A stretch of 39,994 nt of DNA, from positions 1 through 39,994 of the forward strand of contig CAMQZC010000025.1 in assembly GCA_947039485.1 (NCBI GenBank). Direction: 5' to 3'. The notes under the pieces are model-generated. The model was not told where the DNA came from and did no database searches. It worked only from the letters and a program-made list of their open reading frames with translations. Positions 32,342 through 39,994 of this stretch are shown here, one piece after another; the stretch's first letter is position 1, and each line of letters begins with the position of its first letter. Source of the DNA: an uncultured Verrucomicrobiales bacterium (GTDB taxonomy: Bacteria; Verrucomicrobiota; Verrucomicrobiia; Verrucomicrobiales; Akkermansiaceae). The position numbers and the translations under genes are program-made.

Positions 32342-33268
32342 ATGAAAATACTTATCACAGGCGGCTCCGGCTTCATCGGTTCTCACATTTGCGAATTCTA
32401 TCAGGATAGGGCGGATGAAATTCGCATTCTTGATAATCTACGCACAGGCTATCGTAAGAATCTCGACGGTCTCAAGCACACCTTCATCGAAGGCAGCATC
32501 ACGGATCGTGAACTTGTTGCTAAGGCTGTAGAGGGTGTTGACTACATTTTCCACATGGCTGCTCTCGTCTCGGTACCTGAGTCCATGAGCAAGGTGCGCG
32601 AGTGCTTGGATCTCAACGTCAATGGTCTCCTCACAGTGCTTGAAGAAGCCTCTAAGGCAGGTGTGAAGAAGGTGGTTCTCGCCTCCTCAGCTGCTATCTA
32701 TGGCAACAATCCTAGCGTGCCCAAGGTCGAGACCATGTATCCTGAGCCTATGAGCCCTTATGGCATCACCAAGCTCGATGGTGAGTACTACATGGAGATG
32801 TTCCGCACGACAGGCCAGATCAACACTGGCTGCTGCCGCTTCTTCAACGTCTTTGGTCCTCGTCAGGATCCCAAGGGTGCCTACGCTGCGGCTGTGCCAA
32901 TCTTTATTGAAAAGGCGCTCAAGGGCGAAGACATCACCATCTATGGTGATGGTGAGCAAACTCGTGACTTCATCTATGTGAAGGACATCGTAGGTGCACT
33001 CTCCTTTGTCGCAGAAACTCCCGAGGTTACAGGCGTGAACAATGTTGGTTACGGTGGTCAGATGACTGTCAACACCCTTGCTGAGATGATTATTGCAGCC
33101 TCTGGCAGTGCATCCACCATCCAGCACCTCGAAGAGCGCCCTGGTGATGTGAAGCACTCCCGCTCCTGCCCAGACAAACTCATGAACGCAGGTTGGAAGC
33201 CCAACTACACCATGTCTGAGGGTCTCCAATCCACGCTTGATTACTTCAAGGGTGTGATCCAAGGCTAA
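32342..33268 (+). CDS. NAD-dependent sugar epimerase/dehydratase (UDP-sugar 4-epimerase type)
   Basis: A 308-residue extended-SDR protein. GGSGFIGS (7-14) is the NAD-binding glycine loop. The Ser at 115-116 and YGITK (Tyr140, Lys144) form the catalytic triad. RFFNVFGPRQDP and GDGEQTRDFIYVKD follow the UDP-sugar epimerase pattern. The start at 32342 gives MKILITGGSG. It probably makes UDP-galactose, UDP-GalNAc or a related sugar for the cell surface; specificity cannot be fixed by inspection. Codon use is strongly biased, like the carboxyltransferase, which suggests high expression. A strong terminator follows. Confidence 0.92.
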   Translation: MKILITGGSGFIGSHICEFYQDRADEIRILDNLRTGYRKNLDGLKHTFIEGSITDRELVAKAVEGVDYIFHMAALVSVPESMSKVRECLDLNVNGLLTVLEEASKAGVKKVVLASSAAIYGNNPSVPKVETMYPEPMSPYGITKLDGEYYMEMFRTTGQINTGCCRFFNVFGPRQDPKGAYAAAVPIFIEKALKGEDITIYGDGEQTRDFIYVKDIVGALSFVAETPEVTGVNNVGYGGQMTVNTLAEMIIAASGSASTIQHLEERPGDVKHSRSCPDKLMNAGWKPNYTMSEGLQSTLDYFKGVIQG

Positions 33269-33295
33269 TTGAGCACTTGACTCAACTTATTTTCC

Positions 33296-33337
33296 GAGGG
33301 TGCCACTAGCTTTTATGCTGGTGGCACCCTCGTCTTT
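33296..33337 (+). terminator. Epimerase terminator
   Basis: gagggtgccactagc (33296-33310) pairs with gctggtggcaccctc (33317-33331) with one G-T pair and a 6-base loop, then gtctttctt. It sits 27 bp past the stop. Confidence 0.85.
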
Positions 33338-33378
33338 CTTGACCTTGGGGGCAGAGGCTGCTATACTCATCGCACGAT

Positions 33379-34605
33379 ATGATGACTCTCTATGAAGAAC
33401 TGGAATGGCGAGGCTTGGTGAACCAAATCTCGAGCCCCGATTTGATTGAAAAGCTCAACGCTGGTGGCTTAACCTTCTATATTGGTACTGATCCTACAGG
33501 CGATAGCCTGCATCTGGGTCATTACTCCAGCTTCCTCATCACTCGCCGACTCAAGGCGGCTGGGCATCGCCCCCTCTTGCTGGTGGGGCTTGCTACGGGG
33601 CTTATCGGTGACCCTCGCGGCACGACAGAGCGTGAGACACAGCAGCGTGAGCTCGTGCAGCATAACTACGACTGCCTCAAGAAGCAGGTAGAGGAACTTT
33701 TTGCCTTTGAGGTGGTCAACAACTACGACTGGATCAATAATCTTAATGTAATTGATTTCTTCCGCGACTTTGGCAAGTATATCAACGTGGGCTACATGCT
33801 GGGCAAGGACCATGTGCGCCGCCAGATGGAGACCGGTATTTCCTACGCAGAGTTCTCCTACATGATGATTCAGGCTATTGACTTCAAGCACCTCCATGAG
33901 AACATGGGCGTGGATTTACAGGTTGCAGGCAGCGATCAGTGGGGTAATATCACCACAGGCATCGAGCTGGTGCGCAAGACAACGGGCGATACCGTCTACG
34001 GTCTGACCATGCCGCTTGTGACGGACTCACAGGGTAACAAGTTTGGGAAGAGTGAGGGCAATGCTCTCTGGCTAGATGCAAAGCGTACAAGCCCCTATGA
34101 ACTCTATCAGTTCCTTCTTAACTCAGAGGATAGCGAGGTGACTGGTTACCTCAAGCGATTAACCTTCCTGACACCTGACCAGATTGAAACGATTGAAGCG
34201 CAGCATCTCGCAGCACCTGAAAAGCGCCTTGCACAGCGAACCTTGGCTCGTGAAATTATTGCGGACCTCCACGGTGAAGACGAATTTGATCGCGCGGTGT
34301 TGATTAGCGAGAAGCTCTTTGCGGGCGATTACCGCAGCTTAAGCATCACCGATATCAAGGCTGGAATGAAGTCCGTACCCACAGTACGGCTAGAGAATGG
34401 CACGTTGCTGGATGTTCTGATATCCTCCAAGATTTGTGCCTCCAAGCGTGAAGCCCGTGAGTTCATCAACAATGGTGCCATCACGCTGAATGGTGAGCAG
34501 GTGAAGGATGTTGACTTTGAGCTGAGCCCCGCAATGGCTATTGAGAGATCTCTTGTTATCATCCGCCGCGGCAAGAAAAAATTCTACATGGGCGAGTTCG
34601 CCTGA
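33379..34605 (+). CDS. tyrS: Tyrosyl-tRNA synthetase
   Basis: A class I aminoacyl-tRNA synthetase of 408 residues that charges tRNA-Tyr. HLGH (45-48) is the HIGH-type motif, KFGKS (221-225) the KMSKS loop, and SDQWGN the tyrosine-binding region of bacterial TyrRS. The C-terminal S4 RNA-binding domain (about 335-408) reads SKREAREFINNGAITLNG. The start is a double ATG at 33379/33382. All motifs are intact. It is eight bases upstream of the next gene, so the two probably share a transcript. Confidence 0.97.
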   Translation: MMTLYEELEWRGLVNQISSPDLIEKLNAGGLTFYIGTDPTGDSLHLGHYSSFLITRRLKAAGHRPLLLVGLATGLIGDPRGTTERETQQRELVQHNYDCLKKQVEELFAFEVVNNYDWINNLNVIDFFRDFGKYINVGYMLGKDHVRRQMETGISYAEFSYMMIQAIDFKHLHENMGVDLQVAGSDQWGNITTGIELVRKTTGDTVYGLTMPLVTDSQGNKFGKSEGNALWLDAKRTSPYELYQFLLNSEDSEVTGYLKRLTFLTPDQIETIEAQHLAAPEKRLAQRTLAREIIADLHGEDEFDRAVLISEKLFAGDYRSLSITDIKAGMKSVPTVRLENGTLLDVLISSKICASKREAREFINNGAITLNGEQVKDVDFELSPAMAIERSLVIIRRGKKKFYMGEFA

Positions 34606-34613
34606 TTCCCTCG

Positions 34614-35588
34614 ATGCGCCTGACATGCATGATTCCCTTGCTTCTCTCCTCTGCTGCGTTAATTGCCGCAGATGGGGAGATCTATAAGCTGACATCAAAG
34701 CCCATGTTCTTGCTCGATAAAAAGAGCCCCAAGCCCAATATAAAACAGCCTGCAAAACCCAAGGCTGATCATGCGCAGGATAATCATTTTGAGCGGACAC
34801 TCCAGCTGCGCGCCGCGCAGCAAGACGCAGCGGCGTGCAAGCTAGGCATTCCCCGCCCTGCAACAGCTCCTGCTCAGTGGGATGCTGAGACGCGACGGCA
34901 GGCGCGCCTGATGTCGCAGATTATGCTCTGGAGGTTTCTCCGAGCCAATGATGAGAACTTCCGCCCCAGTCAGGCAAATCTAGATGAGAGTGCTCAACTT
35001 GCCATCGAGGGTAATGCCCCCGCGGCCTTCACCCTCGCCCTACTTCGTGAGGCTGAGGGCAATCTGACCGCCCGTGCTCGTTACCTGCTGCGCAAGAGTC
35101 TGACCGAGACCTTGCTTGCCTATGGTCTTGATGTCAAGGCGATGAGCATCTATGCTGCGACCTGTAAGATAAAGCCGCTCTTGGCTCGTGAACTTGTTGC
35201 AGCCGATGACTTCCCCCTGCGGCGCGGCTTTTCTATCTCTGATGTAACTGCGATGAATCTGAGTGATGAGCAAGCCCGCGAATGGGCCAGAGTGCAGATT
35301 CGCCTCATCACGGAGCTCAACAGTGAGCTAGATACGGTTGTTGATAAGGCTAGTGCAGATGCGCTTGCTCTCACCATGGCAGATAAGCTCCTGCCAATCG
35401 CTGAGAACTTCCTCCCCAAGGCAGGACATGGTCATCAAATCATTTATCAGCTGCGAAAGCTCAGTGACCCACTCGGTCTAGAGCTGATCAAGAGCTATAC
35501 CACACTGCGCCAAGACTTGAGTAAGCTGGAGAAGCTCGACTTCTATGGCTCCTCAAAGTTCCTCGCCATTGATGCGCTGCTCTTTTAA
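34614..35588 (+). CDS. Secreted hypothetical protein
   Basis: A 324-residue protein starting eight bases after tyrS. Residues 1-19 form a signal peptide (MRLTCMIPLLLSSAALIAAD). A Lys/Pro-rich spacer (28-55) is followed by a helical domain with LLREAEGNLTARARYLLRKSL and TMADKLLPIAENFLP, which may be tetratricopeptide-like but is too irregular to claim. No catalytic motif is seen and the family is not recognised. It ends before a bidirectional terminator shared with the FKBP gene. Confidence 0.65.
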   Translation: MRLTCMIPLLLSSAALIAADGEIYKLTSKPMFLLDKKSPKPNIKQPAKPKADHAQDNHFERTLQLRAAQQDAAACKLGIPRPATAPAQWDAETRRQARLMSQIMLWRFLRANDENFRPSQANLDESAQLAIEGNAPAAFTLALLREAEGNLTARARYLLRKSLTETLLAYGLDVKAMSIYAATCKIKPLLARELVAADDFPLRRGFSISDVTAMNLSDEQAREWARVQIRLITELNSELDTVVDKASADALALTMADKLLPIAENFLPKAGHGHQIIYQLRKLSDPLGLELIKSYTTLRQDLSKLEKLDFYGSSKFLAIDALLF

Positions 35589-35610
35589 TTGCCCCCTTTA
35601 TTTTATCAAT

Positions 35611-35649
35611 AAAAAAACGCCACCCAGCTCTATGCTAGGTGGCGTTTTT
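35611..35649. terminator. Bidirectional rho-independent terminator
   Basis: aaaaacgccacc (35613-35624) pairs with ggtggcgttttt (35638-35649). A-runs and T-runs on both sides make it work for the convergent secreted-protein and FKBP genes. Confidence 0.92.
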
Positions 35650-35675
35650 GTAATGATTTATGTGTAGGTCTTAAT

Positions 35676-36533
35676 TTATTGACCGACGGGTTGGATGCCC
35701 TGTGCCTTGAGTTGTTCAAGGATTTCTGGTGTCATCTCGATGGGGTTGCCCTGTGTGCCTTGACGGGGCTTGGTGTCTTGACCGGGCTTGATGCCGTGGA
35801 GCTTGAGCTTGAAGATGAGGGTAGCATCGTTACCAATCACGCCTGGGCCTTGAGGTCCGTAGCCGAGCTTGGAGGGGATGCTTACTTCCCACTCAGAGCC
35901 AACGGGCATGAGCTTGAGGGCTTCGGAGAAGCCGGGTACAACTTGGTTGATGGGGAACTCGACGGGAGTCTGGGATTGGTCAAAGATTTTGCCATCCACG
36001 AGGCGGCCTTCGTAGCTTACGGAGCAGACAGCTGCGCTGCCATCCTTGGCTGCGTCATACTTAGCGCCTGTACCAGGAGTGAGGACCTTGTACTGGAGAC
36101 CAGTGGCTGTTGTTGTCACTCCAGCTGCCTTTGCGTTGTTGGCGAGGTATTGCTCACCAGCGCTTTTGTTGGCAGAGGCTCGCACTGCATCACGTGCGGC
36201 GAGCTTTTTGACCATGGCGTCCATGTAGATTTTGATGTCCTTGCTTTTGATTGCAGGGTCAACATTATTTGAGAGACCACCGGAGAGGCCTTTGAAGAAG
36301 TCATCTGCGCTAAAGTCATCTGCGGTAAGCGATGCTGCGTCTTGAGCGAGCTGCTGACCAAAGCCATAGCCGAGGAAGTAGGAGAAGACCTGCTTAATCT
36401 CTGCATCACTTGGTGTGGCAACGGTGGCAGCTGGTGCTGCTACGGTGGCAGATGGTGCGATTACGTCTTGCGCTGTGGCGAGTGAGAGTAGCGACATGCT
36501 GAGTGCTACAAGTGTTTTTGTTGTGTTTTTCAT
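35676..36533 (-). CDS. FKBP-type peptidyl-prolyl isomerase, secreted
   Basis: A 285-residue protein with a signal peptide (1-21, ending LATAQ) and an Ala/Val/Pro-rich spacer. An N-terminal dimerisation-type helical region (45-135: FSYFLGYGFGQQLAQD...FKGL) resembles Mip/FkpA. An FKBP domain (about 145-250) contains GLQYKVLTPGTGAK, VSYEGRLVDGKIFDQS, VPGFSEALKLMPVG and PSKLGYGPQGPG, the standard active-site surface. It catalyses proline isomerisation and chaperoning of exported proteins. The tail includes EMTPEILEQLKAQG. It is 14 bp downstream of the next listed gene. Confidence 0.94.
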   Translation of the reverse strand: MKNTTKTLVALSMSLLSLATAQDVIAPSATVAAPAATVATPSDAEIKQVFSYFLGYGFGQQLAQDAASLTADDFSADDFFKGLSGGLSNNVDPAIKSKDIKIYMDAMVKKLAARDAVRASANKSAGEQYLANNAKAAGVTTTATGLQYKVLTPGTGAKYDAAKDGSAAVCSVSYEGRLVDGKIFDQSQTPVEFPINQVVPGFSEALKLMPVGSEWEVSIPSKLGYGPQGPGVIGNDATLIFKLKLHGIKPGQDTKPRQGTQGNPIEMTPEILEQLKAQGIQPVGQ

Positions 36534-36547
36534 GATGAATTGTGTGA

Positions 36548-37087
36548 TTATTTGTTTCGAATGACTACTCGGCGCCCTGTGTTACCTATCCACGCTTGCA
36601 TGAGACATTGGTAGAGGTCTTCAATGATTGCTGAGTTCTCAAGATAGTATTCAATACTATGGCTATGCGTGCCGTGTGGATATTCCTTGACGACTTGGGT
36701 GCCTCCCACATGCTGTTCATAACGCTCGGAGATCGCTGTGGCGATTCGTTTACTATTAATGATGCCTTTATTTCCCAAGACGCAATAGATGCGGATGGTA
36801 TTGTTGCCTGTGGTGTCAATGGTGAGCTCAGAGATGGAGGTCTTGCCATTGAGCAGGTAGTTGTGGATATTTACTGAGGTGATGCTATCGAGCTTCACGC
36901 TAATCACGCCATGGGGTATTTGTTCAAAAATACAGATCCAGAGCTTGGCTTTTATAAGAGAGCAATCTGGTGATGGGCAGAGCTTGATGGGTGGGCTTTT
37001 TTTTGTTGTACATTCGATAAATTCTGCGGCCTGTGTCAGTGGGATTAGATTTAGAGCCGCAGCGAGAAGGAAGGTAGAGAGTTTCAT
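36548..37087 (-). CDS. Secreted hypothetical protein upstream of the FKBP gene
   Basis: A 179-residue protein with a signal peptide (1-20, MKLSTFLLAAALNLIPLTQA). The mature part holds four or more Cys (ECTTKK, LCPSPDCS, KLWICIFEQ), suggesting disulfides, and beta-rich segments such as TIDTTGNNTIRIYCVLGNKG. The family is not recognised. It is 14 bp from the FKBP gene, which could be its folding partner; that is only an inference from the arrangement. Confidence 0.65.
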   Translation of the reverse strand: MKLSTFLLAAALNLIPLTQAAEFIECTTKKSPPIKLCPSPDCSLIKAKLWICIFEQIPHGVISVKLDSITSVNIHNYLLNGKTSISELTIDTTGNNTIRIYCVLGNKGIINSKRIATAISERYEQHVGGTQVVKEYPHGTHSHSIEYYLENSAIIEDLYQCLMQAWIGNTGRRVVIRNK

Positions 37088-37340
37088 AAGTTGTATGTTC
37101 TATTAAGTACTCTCTATCTCACCTCAGGTCAAGCAGAAATTTCTATTATGTCTTTATTACTTGCTCATTAGAGCTTGGAAATCTGCTGAGCAATCTCCAT
37201 GTTGAGCTTGCTGCTTTTGAGGGATTGCGTGAACTATCCCCCTAAGCAAGACTATTACTGGACGCGTACTCACTCTAGGAGTTAGCGAGTGTGAACATTG
37301 CTAATGATTCCTTGTGAGAGTTGGCGTCCAGCGATGGAGT

Positions 37341-38231
37341 TTATCCGCGCCTATCCACCCAAATGCATTTCAGGTAGGGCTCGCCGTCAAAGTCCACGGG
37401 CATTGGGCTGGTGGTGAGTTTGCAGTTAGGGGCACCTGCTAACACCATAGCATGGAAGTCCTCGAGGCTGAACTTGCGGCAGTTAGTGCTGCAGAGTATC
37501 CATCCATGATCGGTCAGGCAGTCAAAGGCGAGAGCAACGAGCTTTTCATAGTCGGTCTCGACGCGCCAGATGCGACCCTTCTCATCGCGAGAGAAGGTTG
37601 GGGGATCAAGCACGATGCCATCAAAGCGGCGGCCTTGTCGCTTAAATCGCTCTAACCAGTGCAAGGTGTCTCCCTTGCAGAAGTGGTGTGACTCAGGATC
37701 AATGCCATTGAGTTTCATGTTCACTTTGCACCAATCGAGGCAGGGGCGAGCAAGATCAAGTGTGGTGGTCTGAGCTCCTGCGATTGCTCCGCAGACGGAG
37801 AATGCTCCTGTGTAGGAGAATGTGTTGAGGATGGTGTTACCATGCTTGCATCGCTGACGCAGCTCGTAGCGATTGTCTCGCTGGTCGAGGAAGATACCTT
37901 GTGAGTAGCCAGCCTCCATATCCATCATGTAGACGACACCATTCTCCTCAATTTCGAAACGAAGGGGGAGGATGGGACCTGCAATTTGTTCAGGAACTTG
38001 CTTGTTGTCTTTGTCGAGTTGCTTGACAAAGACGGAGAGGCCTGTTGCCTCTAGTTGGCGACGCAGTTTTTTGGGGAGGGGGCAGTTTCGCAGGGAGATG
38101 AGGAGGCGATTATCGAGCATGTCGATAAATACATCAGACCATGGATAGCCATCGCTGACGCGAAAGGCGTTGGTTTGCTCGGGCATCTTGGCGCGTTTGC
38201 TCTCGATGAGCTCTTGTAGGGTGGGGGTCAT
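37341..38231 (-). CDS. Class I SAM-dependent rRNA methyltransferase (RlmI-like)
   Basis: A 296-residue methyltransferase. NTFSYTGAFSVCGAIAGA (136-153) is motif I, which binds S-adenosylmethionine, and LDPPTFS (208-214) the catalytic motif IV with the DPPxF signature. RQRCKHGNTILNT precedes motif I. The PUA domain of RlmI is absent at the N-terminus, so the exact RNA target is uncertain. Its ATG (38231) overlaps the sufE stop as ATGA, a sign of translational coupling; the longer frame to 38321 would run into sufE. It is the last gene of the map-argF-sufE run. Confidence 0.88.
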   Translation of the reverse strand: MTPTLQELIESKRAKMPEQTNAFRVSDGYPWSDVFIDMLDNRLLISLRNCPLPKKLRRQLEATGLSVFVKQLDKDNKQVPEQIAGPILPLRFEIEENGVVYMMDMEAGYSQGIFLDQRDNRYELRQRCKHGNTILNTFSYTGAFSVCGAIAGAQTTTLDLARPCLDWCKVNMKLNGIDPESHHFCKGDTLHWLERFKRQGRRFDGIVLDPPTFSRDEKGRIWRVETDYEKLVALAFDCLTDHGWILCSTNCRKFSLEDFHAMVLAGAPNCKLTTSPMPVDFDGEPYLKCIWVDRRG

Positions 38232-38644
38232 GGTCGTTGGGCGGCTGCTTGTTTGATTGTACTTGCCATGGTGACCAAGGCATTGGCTCTCGTGGAGGCC
38301 AGATGCTCCTTGAGACCACACTCATCGAGGCGACTGAGGTCGGCTGAGTTAATTTCAGCGGAGCTCAGGCCTGAGAGTAGGCGGATATAGAGGGCGATGA
38401 GCCCCTTGGTGATGACAGAGTCGCTGTCAGCGTGGATGATGAGTATATCATTCTGCCATTCAAACCCAACCCACACGCGGCTTTGGCAGCCTTGGATGAG
38501 GTTAGCATCTTGGCGATGCTGCTCGGGGAGAGCTGCGAGCTTGCGCCCCTGCGAGATGATGTACTCATACTTCTCTGTCCATTCGTCAAAAATATCGATA
38601 TCCTCAAGGAGACTCTCAAGGCGCTCGTTGTAGCTATTGCTCAT
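38228..38644 (-). CDS. sufE: Cysteine desulfuration protein SufE
   Basis: A 138-residue sulfur-acceptor protein that takes the persulfide from the cysteine desulfurase SufS and feeds iron-sulfur cluster assembly. The invariant Cys53 sits in IQGCQSRVWVG, and the C-terminal ISxxRANALVTM region has the family pattern (LASTRANALVTM). The length fits the family. It lies 18 bp after argF and overlaps the methyltransferase start by ATGA. No suf genes are adjacent in the window. Confidence 0.95.
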   Translation of the reverse strand: MSNSYNERLESLLEDIDIFDEWTEKYEYIISQGRKLAALPEQHRQDANLIQGCQSRVWVGFEWQNDILIIHADSDSVITKGLIALYIRLLSGLSSAEINSADLSRLDECGLKEHLASTRANALVTMASTIKQAAAQRP

Positions 38645-38662
38645 GTTTAATTGCTGCTGAGT

Positions 38663-39571
38663 TTATTGAGTTGCAAGCTTGTAGAGGATTGCCTTTTGGG
38701 CGTGCAGTCGGTTCTCCGCCTCTTGGAAGATGCAATCTGCATGACCCTCAAGGACATCATCGGTGATTTCATAGCCGCGGTAGGCTGGCAGGCAGTGGAA
38801 AACACTGTGCTTTGCCGCTGCGTGGCGGAGTAGCTCGGCATTGACCTGATAGGGGAAGAACGCTTGCTCCTTGCTGCCTTTTTCTGACTCCTGACCCATG
38901 GAAATCCATGTATCGGTGTTGATGACAACAGCATCACGTACGGCCTCAGCGGCATCAGTGGTGCAGGTGAGGCCATCGTAGTTGATGGCTGCGAGGGTGG
39001 CCTCACTTGGTAGTGCGGCTCGGGGGCCTGCGAGGCAGAGCTGGAAGCCAAGATGCTTGGCAGCCCACATCCAAGAGCGACCCATGTTGTTATCCACATC
39101 GCCGAGGAAGGCGATTTTCATCCCCTTGTAGGAGCCTACGCCGTAGATTTCCTCAATGGTGAGTAGGTCGGCAAGGATCTGGCAGGGGTGCTCAAGGTCG
39201 GTGAGGGCGTTGATGGTGGGCAGCTTGGAGTAGTCGGCAAAATCAATGATATCTTGCTGCTCATAGGTGCGGATGATGGCACCGTGAATCATGCGACCCA
39301 GCACGCGTGCTGTGTCCTTGATGGGCTCACCGCGTCCGAGTTGGATATCGCGAGTGGAGAGGAACATAGGGCTACCTCCGAGCTCAGAGATACCTACCTC
39401 AAATGAGACTCGGGTGCGTGTGGATGACTTGGCGAAAATTAGCACCCATGTCTGACCAGCAAGTGGCTGCTCACGATGTGCCCCACGCTCATGTTTGAGT
39501 CGGTGGGCAATGGCGAGGAGTTCCTTGATTTGATCTCCACTAAGTTCTTCGATAGAAAGGAGGTTTTTCAT
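38663..39571 (-). CDS. argF: Ornithine carbamoyltransferase
   Basis: The enzyme makes citrulline from ornithine and carbamoyl phosphate in arginine synthesis. The 302-residue subunit has the carbamoyl-phosphate loop SSTRTR (49-54), HPCQ (128-131), SMGQE and the active-site HCLPAYRG (259-266). It starts 17 bp after map, without a gap for a promoter. It is cytosolic and trimeric in the family. All key residues are present. Confidence 0.96.
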   Translation of the reverse strand: MKNLLSIEELSGDQIKELLAIAHRLKHERGAHREQPLAGQTWVLIFAKSSTRTRVSFEVGISELGGSPMFLSTRDIQLGRGEPIKDTARVLGRMIHGAIIRTYEQQDIIDFADYSKLPTINALTDLEHPCQILADLLTIEEIYGVGSYKGMKIAFLGDVDNNMGRSWMWAAKHLGFQLCLAGPRAALPSEATLAAINYDGLTCTTDAAEAVRDAVVINTDTWISMGQESEKGSKEQAFFPYQVNAELLRHAAAKHSVFHCLPAYRGYEITDDVLEGHADCIFQEAENRLHAQKAILYKLATQ

Positions 39572-39588
39572 GCTGCTTGTTACTATAT

Positions 39589-39965
39589 TTAGAGGGTGAT
39601 GTTGAGTTGCTCGGGCAGGGCGATGCGTGGACGCTCGGTGAGGATTTCTCCACCATGGGTGCCTACGGTAATCATATGCTCAAAGTGAGCTGCCCAGCTG
39701 CCATCGGCACTTATGGCCGTCCAGTCGTCAGCTAAGACCTTGACGCGTGCACTGCCAAGGGTGACCATCGGCTCGATAGCAAGAATCATACCGCGCTTGA
39801 GGCGTGGCAGGTGATAGTTGGGGCGATAGTTGGGGATCTGCGGTTCCTCATGCAGCTTACGACCGACGCCATGACCGACAAAGTCACGCACGATGCCAAA
39901 GCCAAAGCTCTTGACGTAATCCTCAACAGCTCCGCAGACGTCAACGAGGGGTGCCCCTTGCTTAG
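39589..39965 (-). CDS. map: Methionine aminopeptidase, C-terminal part only
   Basis: The visible 125 codons are the C-terminal half of a type I methionine aminopeptidase, which removes initiator Met. IVRDFVGHGVGRKLHEEPQI supplies the catalytic His and HGxG region; IPNY, KRGMILAIEPMV (metal-ligand Glu) and AHFEHMITV with the final ligand region follow. The N-terminus is missing because the contig runs into adapter sequence at 39966. Codons upstream of the GTG at 39891 remain in frame and read KQGAPLVDVCGAVEDYV, so that GTG is internal. Its true start is not in this sequence. Confidence 0.95.
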
Positions 39966-39994
39966 AGATCGGAAGAGCACACGTCTGAACTCCA
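39966..39994. other. Illumina TruSeq adapter (artefact)
   Basis: The last 29 bases begin agatcggaagagcacacgtc and match the standard TruSeq read-1 adapter over their full length. This is library sequence attached to the genomic DNA, not part of the organism. The genomic sequence of map ends at 39965. Confidence 0.97.

Noticed and set aside
1..39994. CRISPR array
   Set aside because: No regularly spaced short direct repeats were found; the repeats seen are pairs with irregular spacing.

Overview
This window is 40 kb of a bacterial chromosome, probably a metagenome-assembled contig, because the last 29 bases are a sequencing adapter and not genomic DNA. There is no rRNA to place it. Many secreted or lipoprotein-type hypotheticals, a PspA-system-like SPFH/zinc-ribbon pair, a soluble FKBP with a signal peptide and the general look of the proteins suggest a Gram-negative member of the PVC group, most likely Verrucomicrobiota. 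That assignment is an inference.

Bases 1-8500 form an AT-rich, decayed accessory region. It holds a large HExxH-motif gene split by a single in-frame TGA and followed by a small secreted protein gene. A second, truncated copy of the same two-gene module lies near 5 kb. Two copies of a RAYT-type (Y1 transposase) element carry identical disabling lesions. There are also phage-like remnants, an apparently intact DUF2971 gene, and several inverted and direct repeats. A direct repeat of the tRNA-Val downstream sequence lies near the left side of this region, which suggests an island next to tRNA-Val (8.5 kb).

Bases 8.6-16.7 kb are core genome: mutL (lacking the endonuclease motif), a KH-domain RNA-binding protein, priA, a lipoprotein alpha/beta hydrolase on the other strand, a pyruvate carboxylase B/oxaloacetate decarboxylase alpha-type carboxyltransferase with a good promoter, and a CoA-binding protein. 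Bases 16.7-31.4 kb are almost entirely minus strand. They hold a secreted protein, a zinc-ribbon membrane protein with its SPFH partner, catalase, a phosphohexomutase, a cluster of three envelope proteins (one with a transglutaminase-like Cys/His core), and an MBL/beta-CASP RNase. The SPFH pair and catalase share an almost superimposable upstream promoter-like sequence.

Bases 31.5-35.6 kb (plus strand) hold an anti-sigma-like membrane protein, a UDP-sugar epimerase, tyrS and a secreted protein. Bases 35.6-39.97 kb (minus strand) hold an FKBP isomerase, a secreted protein, and a compact map-argF-sufE-methyltransferase run that is cut by the contig end. Most transcription units end in clear rho-independent hairpins.
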